A DNA stretch of 64,000 nucleotides, taken from assembly GCF_003289645.1 (NCBI RefSeq), contig NZ_QLYX01000002.1, positions 62,001 through 126,000 of the forward strand, given 5' to 3'. The stretch is from Actinomadura craniellae (GTDB lineage Bacteria; Actinomycetota; Actinomycetes; Streptosporangiales; Streptosporangiaceae). The notes under the pieces are model-generated. The model ran no database searches, had not been told where the DNA came from, and saw nothing but the letters and a program-made list of their open reading frames with translations. This document shows, in pieces, positions 33,160-40,890 of the stretch; position 1 is the stretch's first letter, and the number at the start of each line of letters is the position of its first letter. A program made the translations under genes and the position numbers.

Positions 33160-33921
33160 TCAGCGGAAGCCCGCCTCGGCGTCGAGGTCGCGGGAGAGCG
33201 CCCGGGCGGCGGTGAGCAGGGCCGGCGCCAGCAGCCGCATGTCCCCGGCGTGCCGGCGGGTGACCAGCGAGAGCGCGGCCACCACCCGCCCCCGGGACCG
33301 CACCGGGACCGCCACCGAGCGCGAGCCCAGGGACATCTCCTCGTCGGTGCCGGCCACTCCGGAGTCGCGGATCCGGGCCAGCTCGGCGCGCAGCCGGACC
33401 GGGTCGGTGATGGTGTGCGGGGTGTGCCGGTGCAGCCCGGCGGCGATCACCCGGTCGGTCAGCTCGGGCGGGCCGAAGGCCAGCAGGACCTTGCCGACGC
33501 CGGTGGCGTGCAGCGGCAGTTCGGCCGCCACCCGGGTGACGATCGGCACCGACCGCGGGCCGCGCAGCCGCTCCACGTACAGCGCCTGGTCGTCGCTCAG
33601 CACCGCGAGCTGGACGTTCTCCCGGGTGGCCGCGTACAGGTCCTCCATGTAGGGCAGGGCCAGCTCGCGCAGCTCGCGGGGCTCGGTGGCCTGGGCACCG
33701 ATCCGCCACAGCCGCATGCCCACCCGGTAGGAGCCGTCGGGCAGCCGTTCCAGGAACCCGCCGCCGACCAGTTCGCCGACCAGCCGGTGCCCGGTCGACA
33801 GCGGCAGCCCGGCCCGGCGGCAGATCTCTGTTAGCGTCAGCCGCACGTCGCCGGGCAGGAACGCGGCGAGGATCGCCATCACCTTGCCCGCCACGCTGGG
33901 CGGGCTCGCCGGATCGCCCAT
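33160..33921 (-). CDS. IclR-family regulator, probably of pobA-pca
   Basis: 253 aa from ATG 33921, with GGAGGGGG upstream. The N-terminal winged helix (VMAILAAFLPGDVRLTLTEI, then CRRAGLPLSTGHRLVGELV) is followed by the IclR effector domain (YMEDLYAATRENVQLAVL, ATGVGKVLLAF, GVAGTDEEMSLGSRSVAVPV). IclR members such as PcaR, PcaU and PobR respond to 4-hydroxybenzoate, protocatechuate or 3-oxoadipate. Position directly upstream of pobA and divergent from couL makes control of one or both likely. Confidence 0.88.
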   Translation of the reverse strand: MGDPASPPSVAGKVMAILAAFLPGDVRLTLTEICRRAGLPLSTGHRLVGELVGGGFLERLPDGSYRVGMRLWRIGAQATEPRELRELALPYMEDLYAATRENVQLAVLSDDQALYVERLRGPRSVPIVTRVAAELPLHATGVGKVLLAFGPPELTDRVIAAGLHRHTPHTITDPVRLRAELARIRDSGVAGTDEEMSLGSRSVAVPVRSRGRVVAALSLVTRRHAGDMRLLAPALLTAARALSRDLDAEAGFR

Positions 33922-33968
33922 GGGCCCCCTCCCCGGCCTGGTACCCCAGATCAATGTTCGGCAGAGTA

Positions 33969-33997
33969 TTGACTGTCGTCAAGAAAAAGCCTAATTT
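33969..33997 (+). promoter_or_regulatory. couL promoter with operator over the -35
   Basis: TTGACT (33969-33974), a 17-bp spacer and TAATTT (33992-33997) form a good housekeeping-type promoter. The perfect inverted repeat TTGAC-TGTC-GTCAA (33969-33982) covers the -35, so a bound protein would block RNA polymerase. A near-identical element lies on the couN promoter. Confidence 0.65.
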
Positions 33998-34054
33998 CAC
34001 CCCCGTCCGTGATCAGGTCGGGCGGCCACCGCCCGCATTCCAGGAGGTAGCCGC

Positions 34055-35539
34055 GTGCGCGATCAGGGTCTGGGTTCGTGGCCGGCCCGCCGGGCCCGGA
34101 TGGCCCCCGAGCGGACGGCACTGATCTTCGAGGGCCGGGCGACCAGCTACGGCGACCTGGCCGAGCGGGTGGCCCGGCTGGCCCGCGCGCTGCGCGGCCG
34201 CGGGATCTCCCCCGGCGACCGGGTCGCCTACCTGGGCCCCAACCACCCCGCGTTCCTGGAGACGCTGTTCGCCACCGCGGCGGCGGGCGCGGTCTTCGTC
34301 CCGCTCAACTTCCGGCTGGCCGGGCCCGAGCTCGAGTACATCCTCGACGACTGCGGTGCGGAGATGCTGGTCTACGCGCCCGACCAGGCGCCCCTGGTGG
34401 CCGGGCTGGACGTCCGCGTCCGGCACCTGGTGTCCCTGGCCGAGGACTACGAGGACCTGCTGACCGAGGGCCGGCCCGAACTGCTGGACGAGACGGTGGG
34501 CCACGACGACGTGTGCATGATCATGTACACCTCGGGCACCACCGGCGTGCCCAAGGGCGCCATGCTCACGCACGGCAACCTCACCTGGAACTGCGTCAAC
34601 GTGCTGCTCGACATCGACCTGACGCGGGACGAGGTGACGCTGGTCAGCGCGCCGATGTTCCACGCGGCGGCACTGGGCATGACCTGCCTGCCGACCTTCA
34701 TCAAGGGCGGCGCGGCGGTGATCATGCCGTCCTTCTCCCCCGACGGCGCCTTCGACCTGATCGAGAAGCACCGGGTGACGTTCATGTTCGGGGTGCCCGC
34801 CATGTTCGCCGCGATGAGCCAGGCGCCCCGCTGGGCGGACGCGGACCTGTCGTCGGTGCGGATCCTGGAGTGCGGCGGGGCCCCGGTGCCCGGCGCGCTG
34901 ATCGAGACCTACCGCGAGCGCGGCCTGACCTTCCTCCAGGGGTACGGCATGACCGAGGCCGCGCCCGGGGTGCTGTTCCTCGGCCCGGAGGCCGCCGACC
35001 GGGTCGGCTCGGCCGGGAAGGCGTCCTTCTTCACCGAGGCCCGGCTGGTCGGCCCCGACGGCTCTCCCCCGCCGGCGGGTGAGCCCGGCGAGATCCAGGT
35101 CCGCGGCCCGAACGTGATGAAGGGCTACTGGAAGCGGCCCGACGCCACCCGCGAGGTCTTCGCCGAGGGCGCGTGGTTCCGCTCCGGGGACGCCGCCTAC
35201 CTCGACGACGAGGGCTTCTTCTACATCTACGACCGCATCAAGGACATGATCATCTCGGGTGGGGAGAACATCTACCCGGCCGAGGTCGAGCGGGCGCTGG
35301 CGGGCGACCCGGCCGTCGCCGAGTGCGCGGTGATCGGCGTTCCGGACGAGACCTGGGGAGAGGTCGGCAAGGCCTTCGTGGTGCCCCGGGAGGGCATCGC
35401 GCTGGAGCCCGGCCGGCTACTGGAGTCGCTGGCCGGCAAACTCGCCAAGTACAAGATCCCCAAGTACGTCGAGGTGGTGGACGCACTGCCGCGCGGCGGG
35501 TCCGGCAAAGTGCTCAAACAGCACCTGCGGCGGAGCTGA
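34055..35539 (+). CDS. couL: p-Hydroxycinnamoyl-CoA ligase (ANL superfamily)
   Basis: 494 aa, GTG start with GGAGG eight nucleotides upstream. ANL motifs: P-loop YTSGTTGVPKGA (158-169), A5 QGYGMTEAAP, A7 WFRSGDAAYLDDEGFFYIYDR split by the hinge region, A8 MIISGGENIYPAEVE, and catalytic K485 (GGSGKVLKQ). By itself this would be a fatty- or aromatic-acyl-CoA synthetase. The couN-couO-couM set on the other strand and the downstream 4-hydroxybenzoate pathway make p-coumarate/ferulate/caffeate the likely substrates, as for Rhodococcus jostii CouL. The symbol is assigned from that context. Confidence 0.8.
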   Translation: MRDQGLGSWPARRARMAPERTALIFEGRATSYGDLAERVARLARALRGRGISPGDRVAYLGPNHPAFLETLFATAAAGAVFVPLNFRLAGPELEYILDDCGAEMLVYAPDQAPLVAGLDVRVRHLVSLAEDYEDLLTEGRPELLDETVGHDDVCMIMYTSGTTGVPKGAMLTHGNLTWNCVNVLLDIDLTRDEVTLVSAPMFHAAALGMTCLPTFIKGGAAVIMPSFSPDGAFDLIEKHRVTFMFGVPAMFAAMSQAPRWADADLSSVRILECGGAPVPGALIETYRERGLTFLQGYGMTEAAPGVLFLGPEAADRVGSAGKASFFTEARLVGPDGSPPPAGEPGEIQVRGPNVMKGYWKRPDATREVFAEGAWFRSGDAAYLDDEGFFYIYDRIKDMIISGGENIYPAEVERALAGDPAVAECAVIGVPDETWGEVGKAFVVPREGIALEPGRLLESLAGKLAKYKIPKYVEVVDALPRGGSGKVLKQHLRRS

Positions 35540-35543
35540 GCCC

Positions 35544-36359
35544 GTGGCCGCCGGCCCCGCCCCCCGGACCACCCCGGAGCCCTGGCCGCCGCCGGCGAGC
35601 CGTCCCTCCTCGGTGGAGCGGGCGCTGACGATCCTGGCCGCGTTCTCCCCCGAACGCCCCCAGATGACCCTGTCGGAGATCAGCCGCCCGACCGGCCTGC
35701 CCGTCGCCACCGCGCACCGGCTCACCGGGACGCTCACCCGGTGGGGCGCGCTGGAGCGCGACGAGCGAGGCGTCTACCGGATCGGGCTGCGGCTGTGGGA
35801 AGTCGCCGCGCTCGCCCCGCGCGGCGTCGGGCTGCGCGAGGCCGCAATGCCGTTCCTGGAGGACCTCTACGAGGCGACGCACCAGAACGTGCAGCTCGCC
35901 GTGCTCGACGGCCCGGACGTGGTCTACCTGGAGAAGATCTCCGGGCGGAGCGCGGTGAACGTGCTGACCCGGGTGGGCGGCCGGTGGCCGGCGCCCGCCA
36001 CCGGGGTGGGCCTGGCGCTGCTCGCGCACGCCGAGACCGAGGTCCAGGAGCGGGCGATCGCCGGACCGCTGCGCCGGTTCACCCCCCGCACCATCACCTC
36101 CGGCGCCGAACTGCGGCGGGCCCTCGCCGAGGTGCGCCGCACCGGGGTGGCCGTCAGCGACGGCCAGGTCGAACTCGTCGCGCTGTCGGTGGCGGCCGCG
36201 ATCCACGGCCCCGACGACACCGCCGTGGCGGCGCTGTCGGTGGTGGTGCCGACCGGCGGGCTCCCCGCCCACGCGTACGTCCCAGCCGTCCGCGCGGCGG
36301 CCCGGGGCGTGTCGCGGGCACTGGGGGCGCCGAGCGTCCGGGGGGCCGGACGCGGGTGA
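35544..36359 (+). CDS. IclR-family regulator co-transcribed with couL
   Basis: 271 aa, GTG start 4 nt after the couL stop. Winged helix at ~20-85 (LTILAAFSPERPQMTLSEIS, RPTGLPVATAHRLTGTL), then the effector domain (FLEDLYEATHQNVQLAVLDG, ATGVGLALLAH, GVAVSDGQVELVALSVAAAI). It resembles the IclR protein at 33160 but is clearly distinct. Rhodococcus uses the MarR-type CouR for hydroxycinnamates; this protein is the best candidate for that role here, possibly binding the TTGAC-N4-GTCRA repeats. Confidence 0.85.
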   Translation: MAAGPAPRTTPEPWPPPASRPSSVERALTILAAFSPERPQMTLSEISRPTGLPVATAHRLTGTLTRWGALERDERGVYRIGLRLWEVAALAPRGVGLREAAMPFLEDLYEATHQNVQLAVLDGPDVVYLEKISGRSAVNVLTRVGGRWPAPATGVGLALLAHAETEVQERAIAGPLRRFTPRTITSGAELRRALAEVRRTGVAVSDGQVELVALSVAAAIHGPDDTAVAALSVVVPTGGLPAHAYVPAVRAAARGVSRALGAPSVRGAGRG

Positions 36360-36369
36360 CGCGGAAGCC

Positions 36370-36395
36370 GGGCCGCCCCGGGGCGGGGGCGGCCC
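36370..36395. terminator. Hairpin terminator after the couL-iclR operon
   Basis: Perfect 10-bp stem (GGGCCGCCCC / GGGGCGGCCC) with a 6-nt loop, 10 nt after the stop codon, between convergent operons. Confidence 0.55.
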
Positions 36396-36505
36396 ACTCC
36401 GCTCGCTCCCTCGGCTCAGCGGTGCCGGCCGCCGCTTCACCTCACTCACTCCGCGGACCGCTCGTCCCTCACGGCCCACTCCGCTCGCTCCCTCGGCTCA
36501 GCGGT
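36391..36505. repeat. 33-bp exact direct repeat flanking the couM 3' end
   Basis: The 33 bp at 36391-36423 recur exactly at 36473-36505, 82 bp apart. The second copy covers the couM stop codon (36498-36500) and its last codons, so the first copy looks like a duplicated gene tail. Sequence between them is a low-complexity CTCACTC-type run. Confidence 0.8.
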
Positions 36506-36956
36506 AGAAGCGGGTGACGCTCTGCAGGACGCAGGCGGGCTTGGTGCCGCCCTCGATCTCGATGGTGCCGTCCACGGTGATCTGCACGCCGTTTCCGGCC
36601 ACCTCCTCCACCGAGGCCAGGCTCGCCCGCAGCCGCACCCGGGAGCCGACCGGCACCGGGGCCGGGAAGCGCACCTTGTTCAGCCCGTAGTTGATCTTTG
36701 TGGTGACGTTCTCCACGTCCAGCAGGGCGCTGTAGAGCGGGATGAACAGCGAGAGCGTCAGGTAGCCGTGCGCGATCGGCGCGCCGAACGGGCCGGCGGC
36801 GGCCCGCTCGGGGTCCACGTGGATCCACTGGTGGTCGTTCGTAGCGTCGGCGAAGGTGTCGATCCGCTTCTGGTCGATCTCGATCCAGTCGCTGACACCC
36901 AGGTCGGTGGTACCGAGCTTCACCAGCTCGTCCAGGTCCTTGAGGAGCAGTGCCAT
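36498..36956 (-). CDS. couM: MaoC-type (R)-enoyl-CoA hydratase
   Basis: 152 aa single hot-dog domain. The catalytic pair is D37 and H42 in FADATNDHQWIHVD (D-x4-H hydratase motif), followed by the PFGAPIAHGYLTLSL helix. It would hydrate the hydroxycinnamoyl-CoA double bond. It is the third gene of a couN-couO-couM transcript, the same order as couNOM of Rhodococcus jostii RHA1. It starts 20 nt after the couO stop. Confidence 0.82.
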   Translation of the reverse strand: MALLLKDLDELVKLGTTDLGVSDWIEIDQKRIDTFADATNDHQWIHVDPERAAAGPFGAPIAHGYLTLSLFIPLYSALLDVENVTTKINYGLNKVRFPAPVPVGSRVRLRASLASVEEVAGNGVQITVDGTIEIEGGTKPACVLQSVTRFYR

Positions 36957-36976
36957 GGGGGTTCTCCCTGGTTTCT

Positions 36977-37870
36977 TCAGTCGGAGCCGAGGCCGAGCAG
37001 CCGGACCGCGTTGTCCTTGAGGATCTTCGGCCTGACCTCGGGCTTAATGTCCAGCTCGGCGAAGTCGGCGAGCCAGCGGTCGGGGGTGAGGACGGGGTAG
37101 TCCGAGCCGAACAGCACCTTGTCCTTGAGCAGCGTGTTGGCGTAGCGCACCAGCTGCGGCGGGAAGTACTTCGGCGACCAGCCCGACAGGTCGATGTAGA
37201 CGTTGGGCTTGTGGGTGGCCACCGACAGCGCCTCGTCCTGCCAGGGAAACGACGGGTGGGCCAGGATGATCTTCAGCCCGGGGAAGTCCGCGGCGACGTC
37301 GTCCACGATCATCGGGTCGGAGTACTTCAGCCGGATACCGCCCCCGCCGGGCAGCCCCGCCCCGATCCCGGTCTGGCCGGTGTGGAACAGGGCGATCACC
37401 CCCAGCTCCTCCAGTGCGGCGTACAGCTCGTAGGCCATCCGGTCGTTAGGGAAGAACGCCTGCAGGTTGGGGTGGAACTTGAACCCCTTGACCCCGTGCT
37501 CCTCGACCAGCCGCCGGGCCTCGCGGACGCCCGCCCGCCCCTTCCAGGGGTCGATGCTGGCGAACGGGATCAGCACGTCGGAGTTGGCCTGCGCGGCAAG
37601 GGCGACCTCCTCGTTGGGCACCCCGGGGGTGCCCAACGCACTCTCGGCGTCCACGGTGAACACCACGGCCGCCATGTCGCGCTCGCGGTAGTAGGCGGCG
37701 AGCTCGGTGAGGGTGGGCTTGCGGTGTCCGCCGGCCTTGAAGTACGCCCCCGACGCCTCCATCAGGTCGTCGGACAGGGAGGTCTCCCCCTTCTCCGACA
37801 CCTCGGCGTGGGTGTGGACGTCGATGGCGACGATCCGGTCCACGTCGATGCCACTGCCGATGCCGCTCAT
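36977..37870 (-). CDS. couO: Amidohydrolase-superfamily beta-keto hydrolase
   Basis: 297 aa, amidohydrolase-2 type barrel. The N-terminal metal motif is DVHTHAE (18-24). Further positions are FKFHPNLQAF (His 133), ILAHPSFPW (His 205) and LFGSDYP with D257. In Rhodococcus CouO, Asp257 is the metal ligand whose substitution abolishes function, and the residue number coincides exactly here. The enzyme removes the acetyl unit from the beta-keto intermediate, replacing thiolase and thioesterase. ATGA overlap with couN. Confidence 0.83.
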   Translation of the reverse strand: MSGIGSGIDVDRIVAIDVHTHAEVSEKGETSLSDDLMEASGAYFKAGGHRKPTLTELAAYYRERDMAAVVFTVDAESALGTPGVPNEEVALAAQANSDVLIPFASIDPWKGRAGVREARRLVEEHGVKGFKFHPNLQAFFPNDRMAYELYAALEELGVIALFHTGQTGIGAGLPGGGGIRLKYSDPMIVDDVAADFPGLKIILAHPSFPWQDEALSVATHKPNVYIDLSGWSPKYFPPQLVRYANTLLKDKVLFGSDYPVLTPDRWLADFAELDIKPEVRPKILKDNAVRLLGLGSD

Positions 37871-38802
37871 CGGGCCGCCTCCGCGTCCTGCGGCGGCTTG
37901 GGCGGGGCGATGCCGACGGTCTGCGGCTCGCGGCCCGCGCCCTGCGCCCACCGCTCGGCGATGGCCTCGGGCGTCCAGCCGCCCGCGGCGAAGTCGGCCG
38001 CGACCTCCTGCGGGTGCGACCAGAGCGCGAGCCGGTCGCCGCCGATGCCGATGCACTGCCCGGTGACGTCGCGGGCCGCCTCGGACGCCAGGAACGGCAC
38101 CACCGCGGCGCAGTCCTCGGGGGTGCCGAAGCCCTCGTCGTGGCGGATCCAGTCCGGCAGCGGGGCGCCGTTCTTCCACGCCTCGATGTAGGGGGCGAAG
38201 GCGGGGATGGTCTCGGTCATCGCGGTGGCCGCCACCGGCACGATCGCGTTGACCGTGATGCCGGCCCGGCCCAGCTCCATCGACCAGGTGCGCGCCATCG
38301 CGGCGATCCCGGCCTTGGCGGCGGCGTAGTTGGTCTGGCCGAAGTTGCCGCGCTGGCCGGCGGGCGAGGCGACCAGGACGATGGTGCCGCCCTCGCCCTG
38401 CTCGCGCATCCGGACGGCGGCGGCCCGGGCGCAGGTGAAGGTGCCGCGCAGGTGCACCCGGATCACGTCGTCGAAGTCCTCGTCGGACATCTTCCACAGC
38501 ACCCGGTCACGCAGGATCCCGGCGTTGGTGACCAGGACGTCCAGCCGGCCGAACTCGTCCACCGCGCGGGCCACCAGCCGGTCGGCCACCTCGGCGGTGC
38601 CCACCGGGCCGGCCTCGGCGACGGCCCGGCCGCCGGCCTCGGTGACGGTCTTCACCGCCGCGGCGGCGGCCTGCTCGTCCACGTCGTTCACCACGACCGC
38701 CGCGCCGGCCGCGGCCAGCGCGGTGACGTACGCCAGGCCGAGCCCGCGCCCGGCACCGGTGACGACCGCCACCTTCCCTGTCAGATCGATACGCTCGCTC
38801 AC
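37867..38802 (-). CDS. couN: SDR-family beta-hydroxyacyl-CoA dehydrogenase
   Basis: 311 aa, classical SDR. TGAGRGLG (15-22) binds NAD(P), NAG (93-95), catalytic S146, Y159 and K163 (NYAAAK). It resembles the (3R)-hydroxyacyl-CoA dehydrogenase part of peroxisomal multifunctional enzymes, which pairs naturally with a MaoC hydratase. It would oxidise the beta-hydroxyacyl-CoA formed by CouM. The C-terminal 60 residues are an extra Pro/Ala-rich tail. First gene of couNOM, with its own promoter at 38855-38883. Confidence 0.82.
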   Translation of the reverse strand: MSERIDLTGKVAVVTGAGRGLGLAYVTALAAAGAAVVVNDVDEQAAAAAVKTVTEAGGRAVAEAGPVGTAEVADRLVARAVDEFGRLDVLVTNAGILRDRVLWKMSDEDFDDVIRVHLRGTFTCARAAAVRMREQGEGGTIVLVASPAGQRGNFGQTNYAAAKAGIAAMARTWSMELGRAGITVNAIVPVAATAMTETIPAFAPYIEAWKNGAPLPDWIRHDEGFGTPEDCAAVVPFLASEAARDVTGQCIGIGGDRLALWSHPQEVAADFAAGGWTPEAIAERWAQGAGREPQTVGIAPPKPPQDAEAAR

Positions 38803-38854
38803 TCGCCCACCTCGTCGTCTTCAGTGCGAAAGCCGCGCCGGGCGCGGCATCCTG

Positions 38855-38883
38855 AAGTTAGACTCCATCTCGACGCTCGTCAA
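38855..38883 (-). promoter_or_regulatory. couN promoter with operator over the -35
   Basis: On the minus strand TTGACG, a 17-bp spacer and TAACTT. The -35 lies in TTGAC-GAGC-GTCGA (38870-38883), the same inverted-repeat pattern as at the couL promoter. The predicted transcript start is about 46 nt upstream of the couN ATG. Confidence 0.65.
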
Positions 38884-38896
38884 TGAGACGTCCAAC

Positions 38897-39784
38897 ATGA
38901 TGGTGGAACGAACCACTTACGATCGGGTGCGGGAAAGGCGGGTGAGCCACCGGGTGGAGGCCAAGACCACGGCGGGGCAGGTCGAGCCGCAGCGGGGCAA
39001 GCCCCAGGATCTCGTCCTCGCGTTCCTGGGCTCGGTGGTGCTCGACCGGTTCGACGACCGGCCCGTCCCCACCAGGGTCTTCCTGAACCTGCTCGGCCGG
39101 CTCGGCGTCAGCGACGTCGCCGCCCGCGCCACGCTCAGCCGGATGGCCCAGCGCGGCCTGCTCGCCCGGCGCCGGGTCGGCCGCGAGACGGCGTTCACCC
39201 TGACCGACCGCTCCCGCGAGGTGCTGCGCGAGGGCGAAGACCGCATCCTGTCGCACACCCCCTTCGACCACGCCGGGGACGTCTGGACGCTGCTGGCCTT
39301 CTCGCTGCCCGAGAGCCGCCGCGACGTGCGGCACCGGCTGCGCACCCGGCTGAGCTGGGCCGGCTTCGGGCCGCTGCGCGACGGCCTGTGGATCGCTCCC
39401 GGCACCGTCGACGTTACCGCCCTGCTGCGCGACCTGCCCGAGATCGCCGACGACGAGGCGGTCGGCGCGTTCAGCGCGGTCCCCCGCCCGCCGGCCCGGG
39501 TGGACGCCATGATCCGCAAAGCCTGGGCCCTGCCGCAGCTACGCGCCGCGCACGAGGAGTTCCTACGCCGCTGGGAGGGCACCGAACCCGAGCCCGAGAC
39601 GCTCCCCCAGCTCGCCCGGCTGCTGGCCGACTGGATCCGGCTGCTGCGCACCGACCCCGGCCTGCCCGCCGCCCACCTCGCCGCCGACTGGCCGGCCGCC
39701 CGCTCCACGGCCGCCTTCCACGGCCTGCACGACCGGATCGAGTCCCCGGCCATCGCCGAGTTCGCCGCCCTGCTGGACCCCTGA
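38897..39784 (+). CDS. PaaX-family transcriptional regulator
   Basis: 295 aa from ATG 38897; GTG 38942 (280 aa) has a slightly better ribosome site and is an alternative. The N-terminal winged helix (VFLNLLGRLGVSDVAARATL, SRMAQRGLLARRRVGRE) and the middle ferredoxin-like domain (WTLLAFSLPESRRDVRHRLR, FGPLRDGLWIAP) match PaaX, the repressor of phenylacetate catabolism. Many PaaX-like proteins control other aromatic-CoA routes. It is divergent from couN and may respond to a CoA-thioester intermediate; no paa genes are in the window. Confidence 0.85.
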   Translation: MMVERTTYDRVRERRVSHRVEAKTTAGQVEPQRGKPQDLVLAFLGSVVLDRFDDRPVPTRVFLNLLGRLGVSDVAARATLSRMAQRGLLARRRVGRETAFTLTDRSREVLREGEDRILSHTPFDHAGDVWTLLAFSLPESRRDVRHRLRTRLSWAGFGPLRDGLWIAPGTVDVTALLRDLPEIADDEAVGAFSAVPRPPARVDAMIRKAWALPQLRAAHEEFLRRWEGTEPEPETLPQLARLLADWIRLLRTDPGLPAAHLAADWPAARSTAAFHGLHDRIESPAIAEFAALLDP

Positions 39785-39996
39785 CCCCGAACCGGCCGGG
39801 CCCGTTCTTCCGCTCCTCTCCCGCCGGCCGCAGCCCATCCAAGCGGACGCCGCGCCGTCGGATGTCGCCGCCGGTCAGGCGGAAGAGCCTGCCACCAGAG
39901 GACGTCGGCGGGCGCCCGGATCATCGGCGTCGCACCGGCGACAGGCGGGAAGACCGGGCGGCCGGACGCAGGCCCGGCGGTGGCTCCCCTCGGGGT

Positions 39997-40659
39997 TCAC
40001 AGCCCCACGATGGCAAGCAGGACCTGCTCCACGCCGAACGCCACCAGGCCGAGGGGAAGGGCGGCCAGTACCGACTGCCACCGATCCCGGCCGGTACGGC
40101 CAGGCAACAGCGGCAGCAGGAGACCGAGGGCGGCGAAGACTCCCGCCTCAGCGGTGTACTCGAGAACCCACTGGTATCTGATGGCTTCCATGAGGAACAC
40201 GCCGCCCAGTACGGCGGCCCCCAGCACCCTGCGGGAGCGCCGGTCGCCGCGGGTCCAGGACCCGGCCGTGGCGAAGATCGGCCCGGCCACCAGAGCCGCC
40301 GCCAGCCACACCGCTGGTGCGTACAGATCTCCCATGCCGTCACGGACCAGTTCGGCGTATCCGTAGTAGCCGACGACGGCACCAGCCTGGGTACCGACCC
40401 CAGCGATGACGGTCCACCGTCCCCGGCCCGGCAGCAGCAGGCCCGTGACGAAGGCGGCCACCACCCAGACCGCCCCGGAGTTGACGAACTGGTTCCACAC
40501 GCCGGGCAGCAGTCCCTGTCCGATGTTGGTGAGCACACCGACCGCAAGCCCGGCCCCGATCGCCCAGGCCACCACCCGCCACAACCGGGCCGAACCGGAT
40601 CCGGCCTCGCCGGCGGCGGGGGACGACGGGGACACCACGCTCTGCGGCAAATCGACCAT
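39997..40659 (-). CDS. Polytopic membrane protein (DUF6518-like)
   Basis: 220 aa. Six or seven hydrophobic segments, beginning after a polar N-terminus of ~28 residues. The NSGAVWVVAAFVTGLLLP helix and GYYGYAELVRDGMG loop are reminiscent of DUF6518-type proteins, an assignment I hold loosely. No catalytic motif. Convergent with the PaaX gene across a 212-bp gap (39785-39996) in which I see no gene. Confidence 0.65.
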   Translation of the reverse strand: MVDLPQSVVSPSSPAAGEAGSGSARLWRVVAWAIGAGLAVGVLTNIGQGLLPGVWNQFVNSGAVWVVAAFVTGLLLPGRGRWTVIAGVGTQAGAVVGYYGYAELVRDGMGDLYAPAVWLAAALVAGPIFATAGSWTRGDRRSRRVLGAAVLGGVFLMEAIRYQWVLEYTAEAGVFAALGLLLPLLPGRTGRDRWQSVLAALPLGLVAFGVEQVLLAIVGL

Positions 40660-40677
40660 GAGGCACGATAACCAGCG

Positions 40678-40890
40678 AAGGGGTTCCAGCTCGACTGGGC
40701 GGCGCGCAACGCCCAGGAGGCGCTGGCGGCGGGCGGCCCGGCCGTCCAGACGTCCAGTGGTACCTGGACCTGCTGCGCGGTTTCGTCCTGGACCTGTCGC
40801 AGATCATGATGGACGAGACCGCCGAGTGGGTGACCGGCTTCCCATCGGGCCCGCTGCAGCTCCAGTCCCAGGCCACCCGCCGCGGTTCAG
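40678..40890 (+). pseudogene. Frameshifted remnant of an unidentified gene
   Basis: Two adjacent plus-strand frames give coherent helical protein: KGFQLDWAARNAQEALA near 40678-40735, then, after a shift of frame near 40745, RPDVQWYLDLLRGFVLDL and IMMDETAEWV up to ~40860. Neither has a start or upstream extension. The amphipathic pattern suggests the C-terminal end of a small membrane or SLATT-like protein, but I cannot name it. It lies between two minus-strand membrane protein genes. Confidence 0.35.
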
